64,000 nt of DNA. It comes from Mycolicibacterium sp. CBMA 226 (GTDB lineage: Bacteria > Actinomycetota > Actinomycetes > Mycobacteriales > Mycobacteriaceae). Positions 24,431 to 32,292 of this stretch are shown here, piece by piece; position 1 is the stretch's first letter; the number at the start of each line of letters is the position of its first letter. The stretch covers positions 1-64,000 of the forward strand of contig NZ_VTGY01000035.1 in NCBI RefSeq assembly GCF_009729075.1, given 5' to 3'. The notes beneath the pieces were generated by a model. That model did no database searches. It saw only the letters and a program-made list of their open reading frames with translations, and was not told the origin of the DNA. The position numbers were made by a program, and so were the translations under genes.

Positions 24431-25321
24431 TCAGCTCCGGGTGGAACTTGGCGACCAGGCGCCGGATGCCGTCACGCCAATCCACAGAGGTGCCGCCGAT
24501 CAGCTCGTGCATACGCGTGGTGTCCGAGGGGCCGCCGCTCAGCGCGTTGGGGTCCTCGACGAACACCGGTTCGCGGCCGACCAGTTCGCCGAGGTAGCCG
24601 CACCAGTCCTGCAGGCTGACGGTCTGATCACCGCACCAGTTCACGGTGGTGGCGGGCACCGACGCCACGTCGAGCAGCTTGGGCACCGTGGCCAGGATGC
24701 GTCTTCGTGGATCGGGTTGTAGCGGGCCGGGCCGCCCGGCGGTACCGGGATCGGGATGCCGGCCAGGATCATCTCCATGTGGTAGAACGGCCAGCCACCG
24801 TTGTCGCCGTAGGGCACGTTGAACCGGGCGATGGTGGCCGGCAGATCAAGCGCACGCGACATGGTGCGGACCACCGTCTCACCCGCGATCTTGGAGATCG
24901 AGTAGGTGGGGAAGAGGTGTTTGTGGTTGTCGCCCAGAGTGGCCGACTCGGCGCGTGGCTCGTCGTCCGGCGGGTCGTACACCGCAGCTGACGAGGTGTG
25001 GAGGAACGCTTTGGCTGCGCGGCAGTGCGCCATGAGCAGGCCCACCGACTCCGCATTGGCGGCGAGGTCGGCGTCCCACCGTCCGCTCTTGGCCACCGCC
25101 ATGTTGACCACGTAGTCGAAATCTGTTGGCAGCGAACTGAAGTCGCCATCCGCGAGGTTGACTGCCGCGCACTGGACGCCGGCCTGCTCCAGGTGCTGCC
25201 GGGCCTGCGGGTTGTTGAACCGGGCGACGCCCCACACCTCGTTCTCGGCCGCGAGGGCGGTGGCGATCGGGGTGGCCACCTGGCCGGTGACTCCGGTGAT
25301 GAGGATCTTGGCGCCGCGCAT
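24420..25321 (-). pseudogene. NAD-dependent epimerase/dehydratase with a single-base frameshift
   Basis: Extended SDR read in two frames. Residues 1 to ~208 (from the ATG at 25321: MRGAKILITGVTGQVATPIA ... TYSISKIAGE, with the YxxxK Tyr and Lys) end at NPIHED. The frame is then lost near 24699/24700, where one T (an A on the coding strand) seems missing from an expected GACGACATC. The other frame resumes at once with ILATVPKLLDV and continues to the stop at 24420 (TVSLQDWCGYLGELVGREPV). Otherwise the gene is intact and about 300 residues long. Either a recent inactivation or a sequencing error. Confidence 0.85.
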
Positions 25322-25374
25322 GGGCTGATGGTAGGACGGGCCATTCCCCGTCACTTCGCGCGCCCCCGGACAGA

Positions 25375-25380
25375 TAGGGT
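25375..25380 (+). promoter_or_regulatory. -10 box of dapB (leaderless)
   Basis: TAGGGT followed by seven bases and the dapB ATG at 25388; no Shine-Dalgarno is present in between. Confidence 0.55.
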
Positions 25381-25387
25381 TGACCTC

Positions 25388-26122
25388 ATGCGAGTCGGAG
25401 TTCTGGGTGCCAAGGGCAAAGTCGGTGCGACCATCGTCGAGGGCGTGGAAGCCGCCGACGATCTGACGTTCACCGTCGGCGTCGACGCTGGTGACGAGTT
25501 GAGCCTGTTCACCGACAGTGACACCGAGATCGTTGTCGACTTCACCCACCCCGACGTCGTGATGAACAACCTGAAGTTCCTCATCGACAACGGCATTCAC
25601 GCCGTCGTCGGGACCACCGGCTTCACCGAGGAGCGCCTCGCGCAGGTTCGCGAGTGGGTTGCCGCCAAGCCCGGCGTCGCCGTGCTGATCGCCCCCAACT
25701 TCGCCATCGGCGCGGTGCTGTCCATGCACTTCGCCAAGCTGGCCGCCCCGTTCTTCGAGTCGGCCGAGGTCGTCGAACTGCACCACCCGCAGAAGGCCGA
25801 CGCGCCCTCGGGCACCGCGACCCGTACCGCTCAGCTGATCGCCGAGGCGCGAAAAGGCTTGCCGCCCAACCCCGATGCCACCAGCACCGGCCTGGAAGGC
25901 GCCCGTGGCGCGGACGTCGACGGCATCCCCGTGCATTCCGTGCGGCTGCGTGGCCTGGTGGCGCACCAGGAAGTGCTGTTCGGTACCCAGGGCGAGACGC
26001 TGACCATCCGCCACGACAGCATCGACCGCACGTCGTTCGTGCCCGGCGTGCTGCTGGGTGTCCGTGAGGCCGCCAAGTACCCCGGGCTGACCATTGGCAT
26101 AGAGAAGCTGATGGGGCTGTGA
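25388..26122 (+). CDS. dapB: 4-hydroxy-tetrahydrodipicolinate reductase
   Basis: Second committed step of the diaminopimelate/lysine pathway, supplying peptidoglycan meso-DAP. The 244-residue enzyme has the NAD(P) motif VGVLGAKGKVG (2-12), VVDFTHPDVV, VVGTTGF, and the active-site block VELHHPQKADAPSGTA (~130-145) with the catalytic His and Lys. The ATG at 25388 is preceded by TAGGGT plus seven bases. An open frame extending far upstream is only the antisense of the epimerase gene. dapA lies about 16 kb away. Confidence 0.96.
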   Translation: MRVGVLGAKGKVGATIVEGVEAADDLTFTVGVDAGDELSLFTDSDTEIVVDFTHPDVVMNNLKFLIDNGIHAVVGTTGFTEERLAQVREWVAAKPGVAVLIAPNFAIGAVLSMHFAKLAAPFFESAEVVELHHPQKADAPSGTATRTAQLIAEARKGLPPNPDATSTGLEGARGADVDGIPVHSVRLRGLVAHQEVLFGTQGETLTIRHDSIDRTSFVPGVLLGVREAAKYPGLTIGIEKLMGL

Positions 26123-26129
26123 CGGGACG

Positions 26130-26606
26130 GTGATGACCAAACCGAGCTCGCAGGTATTCCGCATCCAGCTGGTCGTCGCATTCCTGTGCGTGGCGCTGGT
26201 GGTCTACTTCCTGATGCTCGGGCGCTCCGGCGTCATCCTGATGCGGTCGGGAGACGCCGCGGCGATCGGGCTCGGCATCGGCATCTTCGTGCTGCCGTTG
26301 GTCGGCCTGTGGGCCATGGTCGCCACGCTGCGGGCCGGTTTCGCGCATCAGCGGCTGGCTCGGCTGGCGCACGAGGACGGCGTCGAGCTCGACGTCAGTG
26401 ACCTGCCGAAGCGTCCGTCGGGCCGCATCGAGCGCGACGCCGCTGACGCCTTGTTCGAGTCGGTGCGGGACGAGGTCGAGGCCACCCCCGACGATTGGCG
26501 GGTGTGGTACCGGCTGGCCCGGGCATACGACTATGCCGGGGACCGGACCCGGGCCCGCGAGACCATCCGCAAGGCCGTCGCGCTGGAGAAGTCGACACGC
26601 TCATGA
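26130..26606 (+). CDS. Membrane protein with a C-terminal helical repeat (Rv2772c-like)
   Basis: Protein of 158 residues: two membrane helices (~12-30 and ~44-67) and a cytoplasmic tail. The tail's last 45 residues, WRVWYRLARAYDYAGDRTRA, look like one TPR-type helical pair. GTG at 26130 or ATG at 26133. Between dapB (seven-base gap) and the flavodoxin-like gene (TCATGA overlap), so probably one operon. Conserved in mycobacteria, function unknown. Confidence 0.82.
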   Translation: MMTKPSSQVFRIQLVVAFLCVALVVYFLMLGRSGVILMRSGDAAAIGLGIGIFVLPLVGLWAMVATLRAGFAHQRLARLAHEDGVELDVSDLPKRPSGRIERDAADALFESVRDEVEATPDDWRVWYRLARAYDYAGDRTRARETIRKAVALEKSTRS

Positions 26607-27055
26607 AACTCCTTGTCGTGCACCACACTCCGTCTCCGCACTGCCAAGAGATGTTCGAGGCGGTGCTCGCCGGAGCGACCGATCCCGAGATCCAGGGCGT
26701 CGACGTGGTGCGACGTCCGGCGCTGACGCTCTCGGCTGCCGATGTGCTGGAAGCCGACGGCTACCTGCTGGGCTCGCCGGCGAATCTGGGGTACATGTCG
26801 GGGGCGCTGAAGCACGCGTTCGACCAGATCTACTACCCGTGTCTGGACGCGACGCGCGGCCGGCCGTTCGGCCTGTGGCTGCACGGCAATGAGGGCACCG
26901 AAGGCGCCGAGCGGGCCGTCACCTCCATCACCACCGGTTTGGGCTGGGTGAAAGCAGCTGAGTACGTAGTTGTTTCGGGTAAGCCCAGCAAGGCCGATGT
27001 CGAGGCGTGCTGGAACTTGGGCGCAACGGTCGCCGCGACACTGATGGAGACGTGA
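26603..27055 (+). CDS. Flavodoxin-like / NAD(P)H-dependent FMN reductase-like protein
   Basis: Protein of 150 residues with a flavodoxin fold: VVHHTPSPHCQEMFEAV at the start (phosphate-binding loop region), ADGYLLGSPANLGYMSGALK at ~52-70 (typical of the flavodoxin/WrbA family), and FGLWLHGNEGTEGAERAV. It could bind FMN. The ATG at 26603 overlaps the previous stop (ATGA). Redox partner unknown. Confidence 0.82.
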   Translation: MKLLVVHHTPSPHCQEMFEAVLAGATDPEIQGVDVVRRPALTLSAADVLEADGYLLGSPANLGYMSGALKHAFDQIYYPCLDATRGRPFGLWLHGNEGTEGAERAVTSITTGLGWVKAAEYVVVSGKPSKADVEACWNLGATVAATLMET

Positions 27056-27063
27056 CGGCGACC

Positions 27064-27276
27064 TCAGGTGCTCGCGGTGGCGCGAGGAACTGACAGTTCG
27101 CTGCGCACTTGACGTTCCACCAACAGGGGCACGAAGTCCCGAACCCGACTCGCCGCGAAACGCTCACGAGCATGGTTGACGGCTTGAGCAATATCGGCGG
27201 GATCGTACGACGGATGCTGCGACACCAGCCGCGTCAACACGTCCGCAATCCTCTGGTCTTCGCTCATGGCCAACAT
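27064..27276 (-). CDS. Small three-helix-bundle dimerisation domain protein
   Basis: Short protein of up to 70 residues (ATG at 27276 or 27267). Its sequence IADVLTRLVSQHPSYDPADI then FAASRVRDFVPLLVERQVRS resembles the actinobacterial three-helix-bundle dimerisation family, which often accompanies regulators. No Shine-Dalgarno is visible at either ATG. An AT-rich patch lies upstream, with a direct repeat AATTAATGATG / AATTAACGATG at about 27278-27306. It converges on the flavodoxin-like gene. Confidence 0.65.
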   Translation of the reverse strand: MLAMSEDQRIADVLTRLVSQHPSYDPADIAQAVNHARERFAASRVRDFVPLLVERQVRSELSVPRATAST

Positions 27277-27463
27277 GAATTAATGATGACGCATAAATTA
27301 ACGATGTGCGGCGCCAAGCTGGCGATTCACAGCTTCTTCACGGTGGCAACTGAGGTCACCAGCAGCGCCGTGCCTCGTGCAGTCGGGTTCTGCCCCACAA
27401 GCCACACCATCAACTGGTTCAACTGCCATGCACAGAGGTCCCAATGGTGCGACCATTCACGCC

Positions 27464-27691
27464 ATGCCGGATTTCCACGATGTCGCTCAAGCAGATCGGC
27501 TCCGCGCCGAGCTGTGGCGTCATGTCGAGGAGATATCCCAGCTTCTGGAACAGGCCGAACGCAGGGAACGCCGGCTGTCGGACTGGAGCCACCGACAGAG
27601 CCTTCGACTACGCGCCGAACTCTACGAAACGCACCATCTGATCGACGCACTCAACCGCCGATTCCCGGCACCCGCAGCGGAGGCCATTTAG
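27464..27691 (+). CDS. Small coiled-coil hypothetical protein
   Basis: Possible 75-residue protein, MPDFHDVAQADRLRAELW onward, rich in Glu, Arg, Leu and Gln (LLEQAERRERRLSDWSHRQS), so likely helical or coiled coil. Codon use is less G/C-rich at third positions than in its neighbours, and no strong Shine-Dalgarno precedes the ATG. The opposite strand is also open here but reads less like a protein. I do not recognise a family. Confidence 0.45.
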   Translation: MPDFHDVAQADRLRAELWRHVEEISQLLEQAERRERRLSDWSHRQSLRLRAELYETHHLIDALNRRFPAPAAEAI

Positions 27692-27773
27692 GCCGCGCGG
27701 CGGCGCAGTCTGTCTTGACGGTCTTGACTGGCTAGGGTGATTGACGTTTGCGTCGATCAGTGAGGAGCCGACC

Positions 27774-28253
27774 ATGGGAATCGCGGACCTGGCGTTGGGA
27801 GCCGCGCCGCTGGCCGGCGGGGCGCTGCTTGGAGCCCTCGCGGGCAACCTGAAGCCACCGGACGTGCGCGCCGCGATCAAGGCCGACATGGACCTACTGG
27901 ACCGCATTCCCGCCGAGCAGACCGAGCGGCGCGCCGAGTTGCAACGCACCATCGACATGCGGATCGATGAGGTGATTGCCGCGGTCGATCGCAGCCGCCA
28001 GCTCAAGTCGACGGCGATCGGTTACGCGTTCAACCGCGAGGGCCGGCTGCGCGACATCCTGGTCTTCATCCTGGCCGTGCTGTTCACCATCATCTGGTGG
28101 AACGTCAAGCACAGCCGCCCGGGTTGGGCGCCGATGTTCGTCGCGCTCATCGTCTTTGCGGTGCTGTCCGGCTGGTACGCGCTGCGCGGCATCGTCCGGG
28201 CATTCGCGTCGGTACTGCGCCGGGACAAGAAGGCCGGGGACGCCGCTCAGTAG
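27774..28253 (+). CDS. Hypothetical protein with two C-terminal membrane helices
   Basis: Protein of 159 residues starting at an ATG with GAGGAG six bases upstream. A Gly/Ala-rich hydrophobic N-terminus (ALGAAPLAGGALLGALAG) is followed by a charged helical segment (~33-75). Two membrane helices come next (~93-111, with IIWWNV, and ~118-137), then a basic tail. The layout suggests a membrane-anchored cytoplasmic helix bundle. No family recognised. It converges with, and overlaps by seven bases, the CitE-like gene. Confidence 0.75.
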   Translation: MGIADLALGAAPLAGGALLGALAGNLKPPDVRAAIKADMDLLDRIPAEQTERRAELQRTIDMRIDEVIAAVDRSRQLKSTAIGYAFNREGRLRDILVFILAVLFTIIWWNVKHSRPGWAPMFVALIVFAVLSGWYALRGIVRAFASVLRRDKKAGDAAQ

Positions 28254-29164
28254 TGGTAGGTGTCCGACGGCGCCGACACGTGGTCGGGGTCGTCACCGAA
28301 CATCGACGGGTGGATGCCGTACGCCTTCGCGAGATCCAGGATTTTGTTGGCGCGAGCGATACGCGGCAGGTCCGAGCCATTGCGGATTTCGCCACCGTCG
28401 CGCTCGAACTCCGCGAAAAACTCCTGCGCCCAGGCGATTTCGTCCAGTGACGGGGACAGTCCTTCGTTGACGGTCCCGCACTGCTCGGGGGTCAGGCAGA
28501 TTTTGCCCGTCATGCCGAACTCGAGGGACACCGCGGTGGCCTCACTGAGCTTGCGCGAGCTGGACCCGATGGTGGGGCCATCGATCGCACCGGGCAGGTG
28601 CGCGGCCTTGGCGGCGATGGTGAACCGCGAGCGGGCGTAGGCCAGCGTCGCCGGGTTGTCGCCGAAGCCGGTGTCGCGGCGGAAGTCGCCGATGCCGAAC
28701 GCCAGCCGGAACGTGCCCTTGGCCGACGCGATTTCCGTGATGCGCTCGAGCCCACGGGCGGTCTCCACGAGCGCGACGATCGGCACGTTGGGCAACCGCT
28801 TGGCGGTCTCGGTGACATGGTCGACCGACTCGACCATCGCCAGCATGATGCCGCCGACCGCCGTCTTCGACAGCATCTCCAGGTCGTCGGCCCACCACGG
28901 AGTACCGAAGCCGTTGACGCGCACCCAGTCTGTGTTGTCGGCACCGAGCCAGCGTGCCGCGTTGTCCCGCGCGGCGTCCTTGTCCTTGGGCGCTACCGCG
29001 TCCTCGATATCGATGATGACGATGTCGGCGTTGGACCGGGTGGCCGGCGAGAAGCGATCGAACTGCGCTCCGTTGACCAGCAGCCAGCTGCGCGCGAGTA
29101 CCGGATCGAGTCGCGATCCGTGCTCGTTGGCGTCGGGTTCGTAGGTGCTGGTCTGGTCGTACAC
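28247..29164 (-). CDS. HpcH/HpaI-aldolase/citrate lyase family protein (CitE-like)
   Basis: CoA-ester lyase-like TIM barrel of 305 residues. Diagnostic parts: IVIIDIEDAVAPKDKDAAR (~46-64; Asp/Glu metal and substrate residues), VRVNGFGTPWWADDL, VALVETARGLERI (metal Glu) and LAFGIGDFRRDTG. Related enzymes act on malyl-, citramalyl- or mandelyl-type CoA esters; which one applies here is not clear. It follows the dienelactone hydrolase gene on the same strand with a 44-base gap and may share its promoter. Confidence 0.87.
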   Translation of the reverse strand: MYDQTSTYEPDANEHGSRLDPVLARSWLLVNGAQFDRFSPATRSNADIVIIDIEDAVAPKDKDAARDNAARWLGADNTDWVRVNGFGTPWWADDLEMLSKTAVGGIMLAMVESVDHVTETAKRLPNVPIVALVETARGLERITEIASAKGTFRLAFGIGDFRRDTGFGDNPATLAYARSRFTIAAKAAHLPGAIDGPTIGSSSRKLSEATAVSLEFGMTGKICLTPEQCGTVNEGLSPSLDEIAWAQEFFAEFERDGGEIRNGSDLPRIARANKILDLAKAYGIHPSMFGDDPDHVSAPSDTYHY

Positions 29165-29208
29165 GCCTCAATCGTCCCGCACAGCGGGAGACACAGCGGC
29201 TCCGGGGG

Positions 29209-29949
29209 TTACTTCAGCGTCGTGCCGAACACCCGCTCCATCGCATCCCAGTGCCGCTGAGCCGCGTCCTCGTCGTAGGCGCCGACGTTGTCGGGCACCG
29301 CGAAGCCGTGCGCGGCCGGGTAGAACTCGACGGTGTGCTCGACGCCGGCGTCGGTCAGTGCGCGGTCCAGAATCTCGCCCTGGTGTGCGGTGAAGGACCC
29401 GTCGTTCTCGGCGGCGCCGACGTAAACGACGGCGCTGATCCGGTCAGCGCGAAGGTGCGGGCTGTCATCGGCGTCGGTGACGAGTCCGCCGCCGTGGAAG
29501 GACATGGCCGCGGCGACCCGGTCCGGCAGCTTGCCGGCGATGACGAACGACGTGCGCCCGCCCATGCAGTAGCCGGTGGTGCCGAACTTGTCTCCCGTGA
29601 CGTCGGGCCGGGCCGACAGGTAGTCGAAGAACGCCGTCGCGTCGGCGGCCATGACGTCCTGCGTGACGTTGCGCATCATGCCGAACAGCCGCGCCCGCTC
29701 GGTCTCGTCGGAGAACGCGGTGGCCATGTCGAACGGTGCCCACCCGGCCTCGCGGTAGTAGATGTCCGGCACCAGCACCACATAGCCCAGTGCGGCCAGT
29801 TGTGCGGCCATGTCGTCGAAGGTCTGCCGCGGGCCACCCGCATCCGGGTACATGACGACCGCGGGCCACGGACCGGAGCCCTCGGGGGTCGCGACAGTGA
29901 CGGCGCAACTGCCGTCGGCGGTCAAAATCGAGTCCTTCGTGATTGGCAT
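29209..29949 (-). CDS. Dienelactone hydrolase family protein
   Basis: Alpha/beta hydrolase of 246 residues with the DLH signature GYCMGGRTSF (nucleophile Cys ~123), Asp in GAAENDGSFTAHQ and His in YPAAHGFAVPD. The N-terminus AVVMYPDAGGPRQTFDDMA is typical. ATG at 29949. Probably first gene of a two-gene unit with the CitE-like lyase, suggesting ring-cleavage or lactone metabolism; that is inference. Confidence 0.9.
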   Translation of the reverse strand: MPITKDSILTADGSCAVTVATPEGSGPWPAVVMYPDAGGPRQTFDDMAAQLAALGYVVLVPDIYYREAGWAPFDMATAFSDETERARLFGMMRNVTQDVMAADATAFFDYLSARPDVTGDKFGTTGYCMGGRTSFVIAGKLPDRVAAAMSFHGGGLVTDADDSPHLRADRISAVVYVGAAENDGSFTAHQGEILDRALTDAGVEHTVEFYPAAHGFAVPDNVGAYDEDAAQRHWDAMERVFGTTLK

Positions 29950-30011
29950 GTCTGGTCCCTCTCCCGTCGCTTCGCTCGCCCCTTAAAGTTCTACTCCGCC
30001 AGTCCCGCACG

Positions 30012-30017
30012 TAAGCT
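30012..30017 (+). promoter_or_regulatory. -10 box of thyA (leaderless)
   Basis: TAAGCT followed by six bases (GGCACC) and the thyA GTG at 30024; no Shine-Dalgarno. Confidence 0.55.
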
Positions 30018-30023
30018 GGCACC

Positions 30024-30824
30024 GTGGCTGTGCCGACTCCTTACGAAGACCTGCTGCGCCTGGTGCTCGAACAGGGCACACCCAAATCGGACCGCACGGG
30101 GACCGGCACCCGGAGCCTGTTCGGCCATCAGCTGCGCTACGACCTGGCCGCCGGTTTCCCGCTGCTAACCACCAAGAAGGTGCACACCAAGTCGGTGATC
30201 TACGAGCTGCTGTGGTTCCTGCGCGGCGACTCGAACGTGCGGTGGCTGCAGGAGCGCGGCGTCACCATCTGGGACGAATGGGCCTCGGAGACAGGCGAAC
30301 TGGGGCCGGTGTACGGCGTGCAGTGGCGCTCCTGGCCGACGCCGTCCGGCGAGCACATCGATCAGATCAGCGCGGCCCTCGACATGCTGAAGACCAACCC
30401 GGACAGCCGGCGCAACATCGTCTCGGCGTGGAACGTCGGCGAGATCGCCCAGATGGCGCTGCCGCCGTGCCACGCGCTGTTCCAGTTCTACGTCGCCGAC
30501 GGCAAGTTGAGCTGCCAGCTGTACCAGCGCAGCGCCGACCTGTTTCTCGGCGTGCCGTTCAACATCGCGTCGTATGCGCTGCTGACGCACATGATGGCCG
30601 CGCAGGCGGGCCTCGAGGTCGGTGAATTCGTCTGGACCGGCGGCGACTGCCACATCTACGACAACCACGTCGAACAGGTGCAGCTGCAGCTGTCCCGCGA
30701 GGCGCGGCCATACCCGGAACTTGTTCTGGCGCCGCGTGATTCGATCTTCGACTACGAGTACGGGGACATCGCGATCGTCAACTACGACCCGCACCCGGCC
30801 ATCAAGGCTCCTGTTGCGGTCTGA
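30024..30824 (+). CDS. thyA: Thymidylate synthase ThyA
   Basis: Methylates dUMP to dTMP using methylene-tetrahydrofolate, producing dihydrofolate. The 266-residue protein has RTGTGTRSLFGHQLRYDL near the start, PVYGVQWRSWPTP, the catalytic Cys in ALPPCHALFQFY (~150), RSADLFLGVPFNIASYALL and the C-terminal PHPAIKAPVAV. GTG at 30024 behind a -10 box. Partner of dfrA 147 bases downstream, which regenerates tetrahydrofolate. Confidence 0.97.
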   Translation: MAVPTPYEDLLRLVLEQGTPKSDRTGTGTRSLFGHQLRYDLAAGFPLLTTKKVHTKSVIYELLWFLRGDSNVRWLQERGVTIWDEWASETGELGPVYGVQWRSWPTPSGEHIDQISAALDMLKTNPDSRRNIVSAWNVGEIAQMALPPCHALFQFYVADGKLSCQLYQRSADLFLGVPFNIASYALLTHMMAAQAGLEVGEFVWTGGDCHIYDNHVEQVQLQLSREARPYPELVLAPRDSIFDYEYGDIAIVNYDPHPAIKAPVAV

Positions 30825-30869
30825 CAACGGGCGGGCCCGGGAGGCTCCGGTGACACGTTCGATCGGGGG

Positions 30870-30907
30870 CCGTCACCTTTCCTTGACCTGTCAAGGAAAG
30901 GTGACGG
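30870..30907. repeat. Perfect 38-bp palindrome between thyA and dfrA
   Basis: CCGTCACCTTTCCTTGAC, a two-base centre CT, then GTCAAGGAAAGGTGACGG: 18 bp of perfect complementarity. In RNA it would be an almost loopless long hairpin. It lies 45 bases after the thyA stop and 64 bases before dfrA, within a probable operon, so attenuation, processing or a repressor site are possible. Confidence 0.85.
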
Positions 30908-30971
30908 GTTCACATCACACCCGCCACCAGAGAGCCGACACGCCGACTGCGACACGCGCAGGGTCGGCACG

Positions 30972-31430
30972 GTGAAGCTGATCTGGGCCCAGGGCGACGG
31001 AGGCGTCATCGGTCGCGGCAACGACATCCCCTGGCAGCTGCCCGAGGACATGGCCCGGTTCAAGGAGCTGACGCTCGGTTCGACCGTAGTGATGGGCCGG
31101 CTCACGTGGGAATCGCTACCGGCGCGGTTCCGGCCGCTGCCGGGCCGCCGCAACGTCGTGGTCAGCCGCGACGGCGGCTATGTCGCCGAGGGCGCCGAGG
31201 TTGTGACGTCGTTGCCTGCCGAGATCGACGGCTGGGTCATCGGCGGCGCACAGCTCTACGCACTGGCGCTGCCGTCAGCGACGCAGTGCGAGGTCACCGA
31301 GATCGACGTCGACGTGCCGGACGGTGACGCATTCGCGCCGAACTTGGACGACAGCTGGACGGTCACGCGTGGGGAGTGGCTGACCAGCAAGACCGGCTTG
31401 CGGTACCGGTTCTGCAGCTACCACCGCTGA
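30972..31430 (+). CDS. dfrA: Dihydrofolate reductase
   Basis: NADPH-dependent reduction of dihydrofolate to tetrahydrofolate; target of trimethoprim-type inhibitors. The 152-residue protein has LIWAQGDGGVIGRGNDIPWQ (substrate Asp/Trp, ~3-22), VVMGRLTWESLP (cofactor), RPLPGRRNVVVSR and GWVIGGAQLYALAL. GTG at 30972. Pairs with thyA upstream. Confidence 0.96.
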   Translation: MKLIWAQGDGGVIGRGNDIPWQLPEDMARFKELTLGSTVVMGRLTWESLPARFRPLPGRRNVVVSRDGGYVAEGAEVVTSLPAEIDGWVIGGAQLYALALPSATQCEVTEIDVDVPDGDAFAPNLDDSWTVTRGEWLTSKTGLRYRFCSYHR

Positions 31431-31473
31431 CCCTGGACTGCCGGCCGGTGCCTGTGCTGGCATCATCTGTGCC

Positions 31474-32277
31474 ATGAAGCGACTCGTGAGTGCTGAACTC
31501 AACGTCGACGTGATCGAACCGACCACGCTGGAGTTCCAGATCACGGTCGCCCCACACCCCGGCGCCACGGTCGCGGAGTCGTTGTCATTTGTGTTGAACG
31601 GCAACTCAATACAGCCTCGCGAGATAAGCGGGGCACATGGAACCCGTATTCATACCTTCGATTCGCCTCCCGGCAATCTCAGCGTGCAGTACTCGGCGAC
31701 GATCGACGGGCGCAGCGACCCGGCGCCGGTCACGGATTACGACAAGACGATGTATCTGCGGCCCAGTCGGTACGCCGAAGCGGACAGGCTCTACGGCTTC
31801 GCGGCCGCGGAGTTCGGCCAGTATTCAGACGCCGCAAACCTGTTGGAGAAAATCGCCTACTGGGTCGGGTATCGACTGAACTACGTTCCCGGCTCCAGCG
31901 ATCCGATCGACGGCGCCGTCGATACGCTGCTGGCCGGAAGAGGCGTCTGCCGGGACTACGCCCATCTGGTCGTGGCGCTACTGCGCGCCGCGAAAGTCCC
32001 GGCTCGCCTGGTTGCCGTATATGCGCCGGGCTGCATTCCGATGGACTTCCACACCGTCGCCGAAGCGCTCGTCGACGGACAATGGCGCGTTGTCGACGCC
32101 ACCGGACTGGCGCCCCGGCAATCCATGGTGCGCATCGCGACCGGCCGCGATGCCGCGGACATCGCCTTCTTGGACAATCACAACGGCGCCATCAATCTGA
32201 ACCGCGTCGCGGTCACCGCCGAAACAGATGACGACCTGCCCATCGACTCGGTCCACGAATTGGTGTCGATCAGCTGA
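31474..32277 (+). CDS. Transglutaminase-like cysteine protease/transferase family protein
   Basis: Protein of 267 residues with an N-terminal beta domain and a C-terminal transglutaminase core. Candidate triad: Cys in AGRGVCRDYAHLVVALLRA (~152), His in MDFHTVAEALVDG and Asp in WRVVDATGLAPRQ. No signal peptide, so probably cytoplasmic. Members of this group are often linked to peptide-tag or circularly permuted ligase systems, but none is adjacent. It converges on the topoisomerase genes with a 15-base gap. Confidence 0.83.
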   Translation: MKRLVSAELNVDVIEPTTLEFQITVAPHPGATVAESLSFVLNGNSIQPREISGAHGTRIHTFDSPPGNLSVQYSATIDGRSDPAPVTDYDKTMYLRPSRYAEADRLYGFAAAEFGQYSDAANLLEKIAYWVGYRLNYVPGSSDPIDGAVDTLLAGRGVCRDYAHLVVALLRAAKVPARLVAVYAPGCIPMDFHTVAEALVDGQWRVVDATGLAPRQSMVRIATGRDAADIAFLDNHNGAINLNRVAVTAETDDDLPIDSVHELVSIS

Positions 32278-32292
32278 CGGTCCCGCCGGGGG

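Noticed and set aside
24641..26164. A 507-codon minus-strand frame
   Set aside because: The part above 25321 is antisense to dapB; the real epimerase starts at 25321 and is frameshifted.
27327..27650. Minus-strand frame opposite the small coiled-coil candidate
   Set aside because: Composition is mixed and it lacks a ribosome binding site; the plus-strand 27464-27691 frame reads more like a protein, though it is also only a moderate call.
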